A stretch of DNA of 64,000 nucleotides from Palsa-504 sp963790065 (GTDB lineage: Bacteria > Actinomycetota > Actinomycetes > Streptosporangiales > Streptosporangiaceae): assembly GCA_963790065.1 (NCBI GenBank), contig CAWBNK010000002.1, forward strand, positions 1-64,000, in the 5' to 3' direction. Made by a program: the position numbers and the translations under genes. The notes under the pieces were generated by a model. That model worked only from the letters and a program-made list of their open reading frames with translations, had not been told where the DNA came from and ran no database searches. This document shows, piece by piece, positions 1 to 7,796 of this stretch; position 1 is the first letter of the stretch; the number at the start of each line of letters is the position of its first letter.

Positions 1-156
1 GCGCCTTCGTCCGCAGGCTGAATGGTATGCACCGCGCCTCCGTCACCCTAGCCATCTGCCGTCATCCTCATAGGGATTACGGGTCCGCGGTAATACTGGT
101 TCACCGCATCCCGCGGGCCGGTTGAACTATTTGTACAGCCGGCCCGTGTTACCGGT
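1..156. other. left-edge intergenic sequence
   Basis: No convincing gene lies here. The stretch immediately precedes the GTG start of the flippase/RibA fusion and probably holds its promoter and leader, but I see no clear promoter boxes or ribosome binding site. Confidence 0.4.
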
Positions 157-1911
157 GTGGCGTTCCTGCACTCGGTTCCGGCCGGGATCGGTCCGGCCGT
201 CCGTCGCTTCGGCCCGTCGCTGCTGCGGCTGGCCGCCGGCGTCGCCGTGCTGTGGTTTCTCGTGCGGGAGGTGGGCGCCGCACCGTTCGAGGACGGGCTG
301 CGCGCGGTCACCTGGCAGGCGGTCGTGGCCGCCGTCACGCTCACTGCCTTGACTACGGTGTGCTCAGCCTGGCGGTGGCGGGTCGTCGCCCGGGCGCTCG
401 GCGTCGGCATCGGCCTGCCCGCCGCGGTCTGTGCCTACTACCGTTCCCTGTTCCTCAACTCCGTGCTCCCCGGCGGGGTTCTCGGCGACGTGCACCGGGC
501 GGTCACGCACGGCCGGAGCGCTGGAGACGTCGCGCGGGGGGTGCGCGCGGTGGCGTGGGAACGGCTGTGTGGTCAGGTCGTCCAGGCCGTGGTGACCGCC
601 GTCGTGCTGCTGACCCTGCCCTCGCCGGTTCGGCCCGCGCTGCCGTACGTTCTGGCGGGTCTGGCGGGCGTAGCCGGGTGTGCCGCGCTGGTCGTCGGGG
701 TCGCCGCTCGCCGCGGCCGGTCGCGGCTGACCCGCGCCGCCCGGGCCGTTGCCGCTGACCTGCGTCGCGGCTTGCTGGTCCGGGGCGTGTGGCCGCAGCT
801 CACGCTGGCCTCGCTGCTGGTCGTCGCCGGGCACACGGCCACGTTCGTCATCGCGGCCCGGGTGGCCGGCTGCACCGCCCCCCTGGGCGAACTGATCGCG
901 CTGCTGATGGTGGTCCAGACTGCGGTGGTGATCCCCTTGAGTATCGGCGGGTGGGGGCTACGGGAGGGCGCTGCCGCCTGGGCCTTCGCCGCAGCCGGCC
1001 TCGGCGCGGCTAACGGGGTCACGGTCGCCACCCTCTATGCGGTGGTCATGCTGGTCGCGGTGACCCCGGGCGCGGGCCTGCTGCTGGGGGACGCCATTCG
1101 CCGCCGTCGCCGCGGCCCGGAACACCCGGGCGAGTCGAGAGGACCTGATCCCGCGCCGCGAACGATGGAGGTCGTGCGTGGCTTACCGGCCGTACCCGGT
1201 GACCGGGCACGAGGCCGAACGGCTCGTCCCGTGACCAAGCCGGTCCAGGCGGCAGCGATCCGCCGGCGTATTCGCATGCCCCTGCGTCTGGCTGACGACT
1301 ACTCAACCACCGCCACGGTCGTCAGCTTCACCGGCCTGACCGATGCGCAGCAGCACGTGGCCCTCGAACTCGGCCGACCGGCCGCGGCCCGGCTACCGCT
1401 GGTGCGCCTGCACAGTGAATGCCTCACCGGTGACGTGTTCGGCAGCCAGCGATGCGACTGCGGGCCGCAACTGCGCGAAGCGGTCGAGCGGATCACCCAA
1501 CACGGCGGGTACGTGCTGTACCTGCGCCAGGAAGGGCGCGGCATCGGACTGTATGACAAGCTCGACGCCTACGCGCTGCAAGATCGTGGCCTGGATACGT
1601 ACGACGCGAATCTCGCGCTCGGTCACCGGGCCGACGAGCGCGATTACACCAGCGCAGCCCAGATGCTGCACGCGCTGGGCGCCAACCGCATCGCGCTGCT
1701 GAGCAACAACCCGGACAAGGGCGCTCAGCTGGCCCGCCTGGGCATTGCGATCGCCAGGCAGGTCCCGACCGCCCTGCACCTTACCGGGACCAACGCCGCC
1801 TACCTGGCTACCAAGGCCGGACGCGGCGGGCATGATCTCCTTTCACGGAGTCTTGACCGCGCCGCCGGTCCGCTCGCCGGTCCCGCAGACCTAGGGTTCG
1901 AGGCCCGATGA
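157..1911 (+). CDS. ribA: fusion of flippase-like membrane domain and GTP cyclohydrolase II
   Basis: One uninterrupted 584-residue frame. Residues about 10-320 are a multi-helix membrane domain of the lysylphosphatidylglycerol synthase TM/flippase-like type (conserved SLFLNSVLPGGVLGD stretch and a GGWGLREGAAAW segment). Residues about 374-575 are GTP cyclohydrolase II: zinc-binding C422, C433 and C435 and the RQEGRGIGLYDK active-site stretch are present, so the enzyme looks competent to open GTP to the diaminopyrimidine used for riboflavin or pterin-like products. The two domains normally occur as separate proteins. A GTG at 1231 could start a stand-alone RibA, but the membrane part has no stop codon of its own. 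Followed directly by a GT87 gene. The start at 157 is the first GTG that includes the first hydrophobic helix. Fusion is seen; membrane tethering of the enzyme is inference. Confidence 0.8.
   Translation: MAFLHSVPAGIGPAVRRFGPSLLRLAAGVAVLWFLVREVGAAPFEDGLRAVTWQAVVAAVTLTALTTVCSAWRWRVVARALGVGIGLPAAVCAYYRSLFLNSVLPGGVLGDVHRAVTHGRSAGDVARGVRAVAWERLCGQVVQAVVTAVVLLTLPSPVRPALPYVLAGLAGVAGCAALVVGVAARRGRSRLTRAARAVAADLRRGLLVRGVWPQLTLASLLVVAGHTATFVIAARVAGCTAPLGELIALLMVVQTAVVIPLSIGGWGLREGAAAWAFAAAGLGAANGVTVATLYAVVMLVAVTPGAGLLLGDAIRRRRRGPEHPGESRGPDPAPRTMEVVRGLPAVPGDRARGRTARPVTKPVQAAAIRRRIRMPLRLADDYSTTATVVSFTGLTDAQQHVALELGRPAAARLPLVRLHSECLTGDVFGSQRCDCGPQLREAVERITQHGGYVLYLRQEGRGIGLYDKLDAYALQDRGLDTYDANLALGHRADERDYTSAAQMLHALGANRIALLSNNPDKGAQLARLGIAIARQVPTALHLTGTNAAYLATKAGRGGHDLLSRSLDRAAGPLAGPADLGFEAR
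1178..1234 (+). other. 18-codon mini-ORF overlapping an internal ribA start
   Basis: A GGAGG at 1167-1171 sits six bases before GTG 1178, which opens an 18-codon frame. Its TGA at 1232-1234 overlaps the GTG at 1231, a possible start for a separate RibA. This could allow coupled re-initiation of RibA without the membrane domain. It may equally be chance in a GC-rich fused gene, and no homology is recognised. Confidence 0.2.
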
Positions 1912-1958
1912 CAGACATCCGCGATCATCCGCCGCCTACCGACGCGCCAGAGCGGTGA
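1908..1958 (+). other. 16-codon mini-ORF bridging ribA and the GT87 gene
   Basis: ATG 1908 overlaps the ribA stop (ATGA). The frame runs 16 codons and its TGA at 1956-1958 overlaps the GTG start of the next gene (GTGA). It could be a translational bridge, or the true N-terminus of the GT87 protein displaced by a one-base frameshift. The sequence alone cannot decide. Confidence 0.25.
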
Positions 1959-3286
1959 CTCGAATACGGCCAGCCGCCTGGCTCATGGCCTCGGTCGCAC
2001 TGTTCCTGCTGGCCGTGGCCGGTTATGCCCTGCTCGTCCACGCGTCCCCGCAGTACTACTGGACGCAGATCGACACGGCGGTCTACCGGGATGGCGGTAT
2101 CGCTGTGCGGAACCAGCCGGCGATGCTCTACGCGCTGGACTTCGGTCCGGCGAAGCTGCCGTTCATCTACGCGCCGTTTGCCGCGCTCGTGTTCGCTGCG
2201 GCGAGCGGTGCGTCGTTCGCGACCTGGCAGGTCGGGCTGACGGTGCTCACGATCGGGCTGCTTCCGGTGGTGGCGTATCTTTCCCTGGGACTCGCCGGGC
2301 GGCCCGCCGGCCTGGCCAGGGCGGCGGCGGCGTTCGCGATCGCCGCGGTGGGCCTCTGGCTCGAACCGGTTGCGATGACACTGTTCTTCGGGCAGATCAA
2401 CCTCGTGCTGCTGGCCCTGGTGGTGGGCGATCTCGCGCTGCCGGACCGCGTCACGGGTAAGGGCATCGGAATCGGGCTGGCGGCGGGGATCAAGCTCACG
2501 CCGTTGATCTTCATTCCGTACCTGCTGTTCACGCGGCGAGTAAAGGCCGCGGCGGTCAGCGCGCTGACTTTCGCGGTCACGGTGGGACTTGGGTTCGCGC
2601 TGTTGCCGCACGCCTCCGCGGTCTTCTGGGGCGGGCAGTTCTTCGGGCCGAGCAAACACTTTCACCTGGACAACCAGTCCCTTAACGGCGTCATACTGCG
2701 TCTTAGCCACGCCGGGCCCCACGCGCACGCGTACTGGCTGGTTGCAGCGGTCGCCGTCGGCATCGCCGGGCTCGCCACCTCGATACTGGCGAGCCGGCGT
2801 GGCCACGAGCTACTCGGCCTGGTTGCGTGCGCCGCGACCGGCCTGCTGGTATCCCCGGTCAGCTGGTCGCACCACTACGTTTACGTGGTACCGGCACTTG
2901 TCCTCGCCGCGTACGGGCCACGGCGCCTCGGCTACCGGATCCTCGGCGTCGCGCTGGTAGTGGGCTTGTTTGGCTGGTGGCCCGTGCCTATCGGCAACCA
3001 GGGCGGCTACGACCCGACGGCCCCGCTGCTGCCGCGCGGGTTGCTGCTTCTCGCGCCGAACCGGGGCAACTACGGGACGGTCGAGTTCACCTGGCGCGGG
3101 CTGGAATTGATCATCGGCAACTACTACGTGCTCACCCTGCTCGTATTCATATCGGCCACCGCATGCGCCCTGGTGCTTAACCGTCGCCTCAGGCCGGTCG
3201 CTTGTGCCTCCGCCAGCAAGGAAGCAGACGGCGACCAGCAGGGCCTGCGGTCGTCGCCGGGCACTGGTGGGGCGCTAGCCGGGTGA
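1955..3286 (+). CDS. GT87 (DUF2029) family membrane glycosyltransferase
   Basis: This 443-residue protein begins with a hydrophobic helix followed by a loop containing a YYWTQIDTAVYRDGG stretch, then about nine further membrane helices. That is the layout of GT-C fold, polyprenyl-phosphate-sugar dependent mannosyltransferases of family GT87/DUF2029. The FGQINLVLLAL helix and the GIKLTPLIFIPYLL segment are typical of the family. It would add a sugar to a lipid-linked or secreted acceptor on the outer face of the membrane; the substrate is unknown. It follows the ribA fusion and overlaps the end of the convergent methyltransferase gene by 12 bp. The GTG start lacks a good Shine-Dalgarno, so translation may depend on the upstream gene. 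Confidence 0.72.
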   Translation: MTRIRPAAWLMASVALFLLAVAGYALLVHASPQYYWTQIDTAVYRDGGIAVRNQPAMLYALDFGPAKLPFIYAPFAALVFAAASGASFATWQVGLTVLTIGLLPVVAYLSLGLAGRPAGLARAAAAFAIAAVGLWLEPVAMTLFFGQINLVLLALVVGDLALPDRVTGKGIGIGLAAGIKLTPLIFIPYLLFTRRVKAAAVSALTFAVTVGLGFALLPHASAVFWGGQFFGPSKHFHLDNQSLNGVILRLSHAGPHAHAYWLVAAVAVGIAGLATSILASRRGHELLGLVACAATGLLVSPVSWSHHYVYVVPALVLAAYGPRRLGYRILGVALVVGLFGWWPVPIGNQGGYDPTAPLLPRGLLLLAPNRGNYGTVEFTWRGLELIIGNYYVLTLLVFISATACALVLNRRLRPVACASASKEADGDQQGLRSSPGTGGALAG

Positions 3287-4165
3287 GCGGCCCACGAAAT
3301 CAAGCTGGTGGGCGATGTAGACCAGCTCACCTGCAGCCAGCTGCCGACCGCGCACGGCCAGCCAGTCGGCCAGGTCCGCCGGTTCCACCTGATCCTGGCG
3401 GGTCCGCAGCGCGTTCTGGATCGTGCCAAGGATGCTGCTCAGGAAGTAAGCCTCATCGCCGGGGTAGGTCCCATCCGGGCCGGCGCTTACGACCCAGTCC
3501 GACGCCCCCGCCGCCAGCGCGGGCGCCCCCGCAGCCCGCAACTGGCCGAACAGGCGGCGGCCTGTTCGGCTATCCCCGGCCGGCCGTCCGTAGCGGACGC
3601 GCTCATCCATGTCCCGGTGGTAGGCCTGCATGACCTGGTCGTCGTGGGGGTGGCCGGGCGCGAAGATGCTCTCGCCGTCGTAGTTGATCGTGAACCAGTA
3701 GACGCCGCCGGGGACCAGCAACCGCAACAATCCGGGCAGGACGGCCGGCACGTCCACCAGGTCCAGGACGGCGTTGGCGATCAGCACATCGGCCAGCGCC
3801 CCGTGAGCGGCCTCCAGGTACCCGCCGAGCTCGGCGTGCTCCAGGCGCACCCGGAGATCACCCACCTGCAGCCCATCCGGCAGCAGGTCGCTGCGCAGGC
3901 CCCGCGCGGCCGCCCAGTGGCCCAGCCACCGGCAAGAACAATCCAGCAGCTGCCGATCCGCATCCAGCAGGATGTACTCGCCGCCGCCCACCGCGCCCCA
4001 GTCCAGCAGCCGGGCTACCATCGTTCCCAGGCCAGCGCCGACCTCCAGCATCCGCGGCGCACCCGCGGGCATGAGGCGGCGCAACTCGGCCAGCACATGC
4101 CGGTTGAGCGCCCGGTCATCCACGGTCGTCTTCGCGGCCAGGTAGCGGGCATAGTCGAAGGTCAT
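3275..4165 (-). CDS. class I SAM-dependent methyltransferase
   Basis: A Rossmann methyltransferase of 296 residues starting at MTFDYARYL. Motif I is MLEVGAGLGTMVARLL, followed by an acidic ILLDADRQLLD (SAM ribose contact) and ADVLIANAVLDLVD in the motif IV region, with a post-motif PGGVYWFTINYDGES. The start at 4165 is chosen because it gives a four-base ATGA overlap with the upstream methyltransferase, so the two are co-transcribed leftwards and translationally coupled. Substrate unknown. Proximity to GTP cyclohydrolase II and glycosyltransferases suggests tailoring of a small metabolite, but that is inference. Confidence 0.75.
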   Translation of the reverse strand: MTFDYARYLAAKTTVDDRALNRHVLAELRRLMPAGAPRMLEVGAGLGTMVARLLDWGAVGGGEYILLDADRQLLDCSCRWLGHWAAARGLRSDLLPDGLQVGDLRVRLEHAELGGYLEAAHGALADVLIANAVLDLVDVPAVLPGLLRLLVPGGVYWFTINYDGESIFAPGHPHDDQVMQAYHRDMDERVRYGRPAGDSRTGRRLFGQLRAAGAPALAAGASDWVVSAGPDGTYPGDEAYFLSSILGTIQNALRTRQDQVEPADLADWLAVRGRQLAAGELVYIAHQLDFVGRSPG

Positions 4166-4980
4166 CGACGCTTCCGCTTCTCGGCTACCATCGCGAATTT
4201 GCGCACCCGCCCGCTGCCGAGCCAGTCGCTCCACAGCTGGTGGGCCGTGATCAGCTCAGCGGTGGCGTGCGTCCCGATCTGGCCGGCGATCCGAGCTGAA
4301 TCAGCCCGGTAACAGCGAAGCAGCGCCGTCGCTATCGCGTGATGGGCGGAGCTGTACTCATGCCGCCAGGTCACGGTCAACCCCGCGTTGCGCAGTACAC
4401 CTGTCAGGTCCGCCAACTCGATGGGCCAGACCGTATCGGCGCCCGGCATCCGCGCCCGCTCCTGCTCGGTGAGCGGCCGGCCTTCCTCGACCGTGAAAGC
4501 GAACCGCCCGCCCGGCTCCAGCACGCGCGCCACCTCCCCCATCAAGGCATCCTTGTCGGGGAAGGCCAGCATCGTCTCCAGCAGGAATACGACCTCGAAG
4601 GGGCCCTCGGGCAGAGGCGGGAGGTCAGCTTGCTCGAAGCGGCAGGGAAGATTCACGGCCCGCTGCCGGGCGATGGCCAGGGCGCTGGCGGAGTGATCGA
4701 CACCCAGGTAATGGCATCCCGACTCCGCCGTGATCATCCGGCCGGGGCCGGCCACCCCGCAGCACAGGTCGAGCACCGAGACGCCGGAGCCGACCCGGGC
4801 CTGCTGAGCCAGCCTCCGGACCTCGGCCGCCCGCGTGAAGCTCTCCTGGCCTACATACTCGCCCGCGGGGTAGGCGGTCGCCTGGGCCCGCTCTAGCGCC
4901 GTCAAGACTGGTGCTCGTTGATCCTGCCTCACGTCAGATCCCGTGCGCATCTCAGGTCGAACCGCGTCCACCGCTTCCAC
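4162..4980 (-). CDS. class I SAM-dependent methyltransferase
   Basis: This 272-residue protein has motif I VLDLCCGVAGPGRMI, acidic loop GVDHSASALAIARQ, and motifs FEVVFLLETML and LEPGGRFAFTVEE, a standard UbiE-like small-molecule methyltransferase core. The chosen GTG start at 4980 is preceded by an AAGG about eight bases away; an ATG at 4950 is an alternative. It is the first gene of a leftward pair and its stop overlaps the start of the second methyltransferase. It is divergent from the GT4 gene, so 4981-5085 should hold promoters for both directions. Substrate not identifiable. Confidence 0.75.
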   Translation of the reverse strand: MEAVDAVRPEMRTGSDVRQDQRAPVLTALERAQATAYPAGEYVGQESFTRAAEVRRLAQQARVGSGVSVLDLCCGVAGPGRMITAESGCHYLGVDHSASALAIARQRAVNLPCRFEQADLPPLPEGPFEVVFLLETMLAFPDKDALMGEVARVLEPGGRFAFTVEEGRPLTEQERARMPGADTVWPIELADLTGVLRNAGLTVTWRHEYSSAHHAIATALLRCYRADSARIAGQIGTHATAELITAHQLWSDWLGSGRVRKFAMVAEKRKRR

Positions 4981-5085
4981 GTATTACCTTGTGTCATGTA
5001 TGACGGATCGGCCGCGGGCGTGGTTCAGCTCGGCCGCAGGGGAGGCTGGCTCGGTGCGACAGGCGCTCTGGAGGGCCGGAACATC

Positions 5086-6234
5086 GTGCGGGTCCACGTA
5101 GTAGTCCCCGAGGGGTTCGACAATCCCGGCCAGCCTACCGGCGGTAACATCTATGACCGGCGGGTTTGCGCCGGCCTGGCCGAGGCCGGCTGGGAGGTGC
5201 TGGTCGCGACCGTCGGCGGGGCGCGGCCGGGACCGGCTCCGGGCGCCCGCGCCGACCTGGCCCGCATCGTTTCCGCCATCCCCGACGGTAAGACCGTCCT
5301 GATCGACGGGCTCATCGCCTCGCCGGCCGCCGCGCAGCTGCTGCCGCACACCGGGCGGATACGAATGACGGTGCTGCTGCATATGCCACTGGCCACCGTC
5401 CCCGACGCACACCGTGATGCCAGCGCGGAGCGCTCCGAACGGGCCGTGCTCCGCGCGGCCGCAGGCGTGGTCGTTACCAGCGAATGGACCCGTCGGCAGG
5501 TCCTGACCCGATACGCGATCCCGGCCTGCCGGGTGCACGTCGCCCGGCCGGGCGTCGATCGGGTCGCTGCCCCGGCCCGGCCCACCCGCGGCCACCTGAT
5601 CTGCGTCGGAGTCCTGGCTCGCCACAAGGGGCAGGACCTCCTCGTCGAGGCACTCGCCGACCTCGCTGACCGGGACTGGCACTGCATGCTGGCCGGATCG
5701 CTCGACCGCGACCCAGACTTCGTCGAACAATTGCAGACCCGTATCACGCGCCTCGGCTACGGCCACCGCGTCCGGCTCAGCGGCGTCCTGACCGGCGCGG
5801 CGCTCAGCCACGCGTATACCACCGCCGACCTGCTCGTCGCGCCGTCCCGCGCGGAGACCTACGGCATGACCGTCACCGAAGCGCTCGCCCACGGCCTGCC
5901 CGTCATAGCTGCCGCCGTCGGCGGGCTGCCCGAAGCGCTCGGCTCCGCCGCCGATGGCACCCGCCCCGGCCAACTGATCCCTCCCGGCGATCCGGCTGCC
6001 CTCGCCGCCGCGCTCGAAGACTGGCTGGGCGACGAGCGCCACCGGCACCGGCTACAGGCCGCCGCACGGCAGCGGCGGTCGACCCTGCGCGGCTGGGAAC
6101 AGACCACACAAGAGATAGCTAACGCACTGACCCACTACGGACGCAGTGAGCATGTGCCGCCCGTAGTGAGCAACCACCCTGGACAGACCAGCGGTCGGGC
6201 TTGTGCCACCCGCGCCGAGCAGGCCCTCGGGTGA
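5086..6234 (+). CDS. GT4 family glycosyltransferase
   Basis: A 382-residue GT-B glycosyltransferase. The N-terminal domain has PEGFDNPGQPTGGNIYDRRV, where the glycine-rich acceptor-side loop usually lies. The C-terminal nucleotide-sugar domain has GVLARHKGQDLLVEAL and the E-x7-E retaining signature in RAETYGMTVTEALAHGLPV. The GTG at 5086 has a GGAGGG ten bases upstream and begins exactly at the first beta strand; longer in-frame starts (ATG 4996, further upstream 4918) would overlap the divergent methyltransferase promoter. It probably glycosylates the same product that the neighbouring methyltransferases act on (inference). Cytoplasmic. Confidence 0.82.
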   Translation: MRVHVVVPEGFDNPGQPTGGNIYDRRVCAGLAEAGWEVLVATVGGARPGPAPGARADLARIVSAIPDGKTVLIDGLIASPAAAQLLPHTGRIRMTVLLHMPLATVPDAHRDASAERSERAVLRAAAGVVVTSEWTRRQVLTRYAIPACRVHVARPGVDRVAAPARPTRGHLICVGVLARHKGQDLLVEALADLADRDWHCMLAGSLDRDPDFVEQLQTRITRLGYGHRVRLSGVLTGAALSHAYTTADLLVAPSRAETYGMTVTEALAHGLPVIAAAVGGLPEALGSAADGTRPGQLIPPGDPAALAAALEDWLGDERHRHRLQAAARQRRSTLRGWEQTTQEIANALTHYGRSEHVPPVVSNHPGQTSGRACATRAEQALG

Positions 6235-6278
6235 GCCCTTACGGTGCCAGCGATCAAGATGAAGGAGAAGTCCGCACG

Positions 6279-6746
6279 ATGACATTCAGAACCGAGAGCC
6301 GCATCACAATCGCCGGCAGCGTCGGTGACGTGTGGGCGTATCTCTGTGACGTCGGACGCTGGCCGGAGTGGGCGCCGACGGTTCTCGAAGGCCGGGTCCG
6401 CGGAGGAGGTCCGCTTCAGCCCGGCTCGCGGGTGGAGCAGCGGGCGAAGCTGATGTTCGGGCTGAGTCGCGGCCGGAGCCAGGAGGTGACTGTGGTCGAG
6501 GCGCCCCGCTCCATGGCGTTCGCCGGGCCAATGGGTACCTCCGCGGCGCGCTGGGGAATGGAACTCGAGCCGGTGGACGATAAGCAGACCGACGCCATGA
6601 TGTGGATTGAGGTCGACCTCGCGGGCATCATGCGCGCGGTCCCAGGCCGCATGCTCCAAAGCAGAATTCAGCGCGTAAGCGATGCTGAGATGGTGGCGAT
6701 CAAGGCTGCTGTCGAGTCCGATACGCGGGAGCCCGCGGAGTCCTAA
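6279..6746 (+). CDS. SRPBCC (START/polyketide cyclase-like) family protein
   Basis: 155 residues. The beginning TESRITIAGSVGDVWAYLCD and RWPEWAPTV are the classic SRPBCC opening, in which an N-terminal strand and two short helices form one rim of a hydrophobic ligand cavity. Members bind or cyclise hydrophobic small molecules. An AAGGAG lies about 11 bases before the ATG at 6279. The next gene, a methyltransferase, follows after about 50 bp in the same direction and has its own ribosome binding site, so the two are likely co-transcribed. Ligand unknown. Confidence 0.65.
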   Translation: MTFRTESRITIAGSVGDVWAYLCDVGRWPEWAPTVLEGRVRGGGPLQPGSRVEQRAKLMFGLSRGRSQEVTVVEAPRSMAFAGPMGTSAARWGMELEPVDDKQTDAMMWIEVDLAGIMRAVPGRMLQSRIQRVSDAEMVAIKAAVESDTREPAES

Positions 6747-6797
6747 GTGGGGTGGTGCGGTTCTAGCGCGATGCAACTGAGATCAAGGAGAAAACCT

Positions 6798-7508
6798 GTG
6801 GCCCAGGTCGACCGTACTCGAGAGCACCTGATCGAGACGTACCGCAAGAAGGCAAAGCACTACGACGTCACCTGCCGGCTCTACCCCGCGCCCGGCTACC
6901 CCCAGCGGACACAACGCCTCCGGGCCGTGCGAGCGCTCGGACTTCGCGCGGGTGACACCGTGATCGACATGGCATGCGGCACAGGTCTGAACTTCCCGCT
7001 GCTTGAGAGGGCAGTCGGTCCTGACGGCCGGATCGTCGGCGTCGATCTGACCGACGCGATGCTCGCCCGCGCCCAGGATCGGATAGAGACGAACGGCTGG
7101 AGCAATATCAGCCTCGTGCAGGCCGACGCGGCCGGCTTCGACTTCCCAGCCGGGGTCGACGCGATCCTGTCCACATACGCCCTGACGCAGGTGCCCGAGT
7201 GCGCAGAGGTCATCGCTCACGGCGCCGAGGCTCTCTCCGGAGGCGGGCGCTGGGCTGTGCTGGATCTCAAGGTTCCCGGCAACACGCCTAGGTGGGTGGC
7301 GCAGCTCGGAACCGCAATCGTGCGGCCTTTCGCCGCCATAGATGAGTGGACCATGCGCCGTCCGTGGGAGGCGATTCGCGCAGCCATGCAGGAAGAGCTG
7401 GCCGATCTCTCCTGGACCGAGTTGTTCTTCGGAACCGCATTCCTCGCCGCCGGGTCCCGCGGCCCTGGAACCTTCGGTGTACGACCGCTGGGGAGCGGCC
7501 ATCAGTGA
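6798..7508 (+). CDS. class I SAM-dependent methyltransferase (UbiE-like)
   Basis: 236 residues. Motif I TVIDMACGTGLNFPLLE, acidic motif IVGVDLTDAMLARAQDR, ADAAGFDFP and ILSTYALTQVPE make a complete SAM-binding fold resembling UbiE or phosphatidylethanolamine N-methyltransferases. The GTG at 6798 has AAGGAG seven bases upstream and fits the family start; a longer in-frame start at 6747 would begin immediately after the SRPBCC stop and lacks a site. It is the last gene of the left-hand metabolite cluster. Substrate unknown. Confidence 0.75.
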   Translation: MAQVDRTREHLIETYRKKAKHYDVTCRLYPAPGYPQRTQRLRAVRALGLRAGDTVIDMACGTGLNFPLLERAVGPDGRIVGVDLTDAMLARAQDRIETNGWSNISLVQADAAGFDFPAGVDAILSTYALTQVPECAEVIAHGAEALSGGGRWAVLDLKVPGNTPRWVAQLGTAIVRPFAAIDEWTMRRPWEAIRAAMQEELADLSWTELFFGTAFLAAGSRGPGTFGVRPLGSGHQ

Positions 7509-7796
7509 ACCCGGGCCGAGCGAGGCGTCCTGTCACCTGAGGCCCGACGCGGACGCGGGTCTTTGGCTGACGAGTCGTCCTCTTCCTCAAATGCTGAGAC
7601 GTCCAGGATCGACCCACGGCCTGCCGCGTCCGCGGCTATCTCGTCTCCCGGACCCGCCATCGCCGGCACCTCCCCACCGGACGCAATCCACGGCCAAGGT
7701 TAACGGGATTGCCGATCGAACAGCTATACCGCGCCGACGGTAGGGGTGACGGTATAGGTGCGTCCGGTGGGGGTGTGCCAGATCAGGACGCACGGC
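7509..7796. other. intergenic region with inverted repeats
   Basis: There is no intact gene. It contains CTATACCG (7724-7731) paired with CGGTATAG (7750-7757), and GTGCGTCC (7758-7765) paired with GGACGCAC (7786-7793). The second pair lies just 3' of the leftward MFS gene and could act as a weak terminator. A gene remnant on the minus strand occupies the last part. Confidence 0.45.
7724..7795 (-). pseudogene. possible C-terminal remnant of a DUF222/HNH endonuclease
   Basis: Read leftwards, about 24 codons encode VLIWHTPTGRTYTVTPTVGAV and then a stop. This resembles the conserved C-terminal tail of actinobacterial DUF222/HNH endonuclease proteins (W-x-TPTGRTYT-x-x-P). Nothing upstream continues the homology because the MFS gene occupies that sequence. 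It suggests an old recombination boundary. The match is short and made from memory, so confidence is low. Confidence 0.35.

Noticed and set aside
3202..4312. Rightward open frames opposite the methyltransferase pair
   Set aside because: The minus-strand methyltransferases have complete SAM motifs; the opposite frames have none.
4918..5085. Longer N-terminus for the GT4 protein
   Set aside because: It would overlap the divergent methyltransferase start, and GTG 5086 has a better ribosome binding site and family-like beginning.
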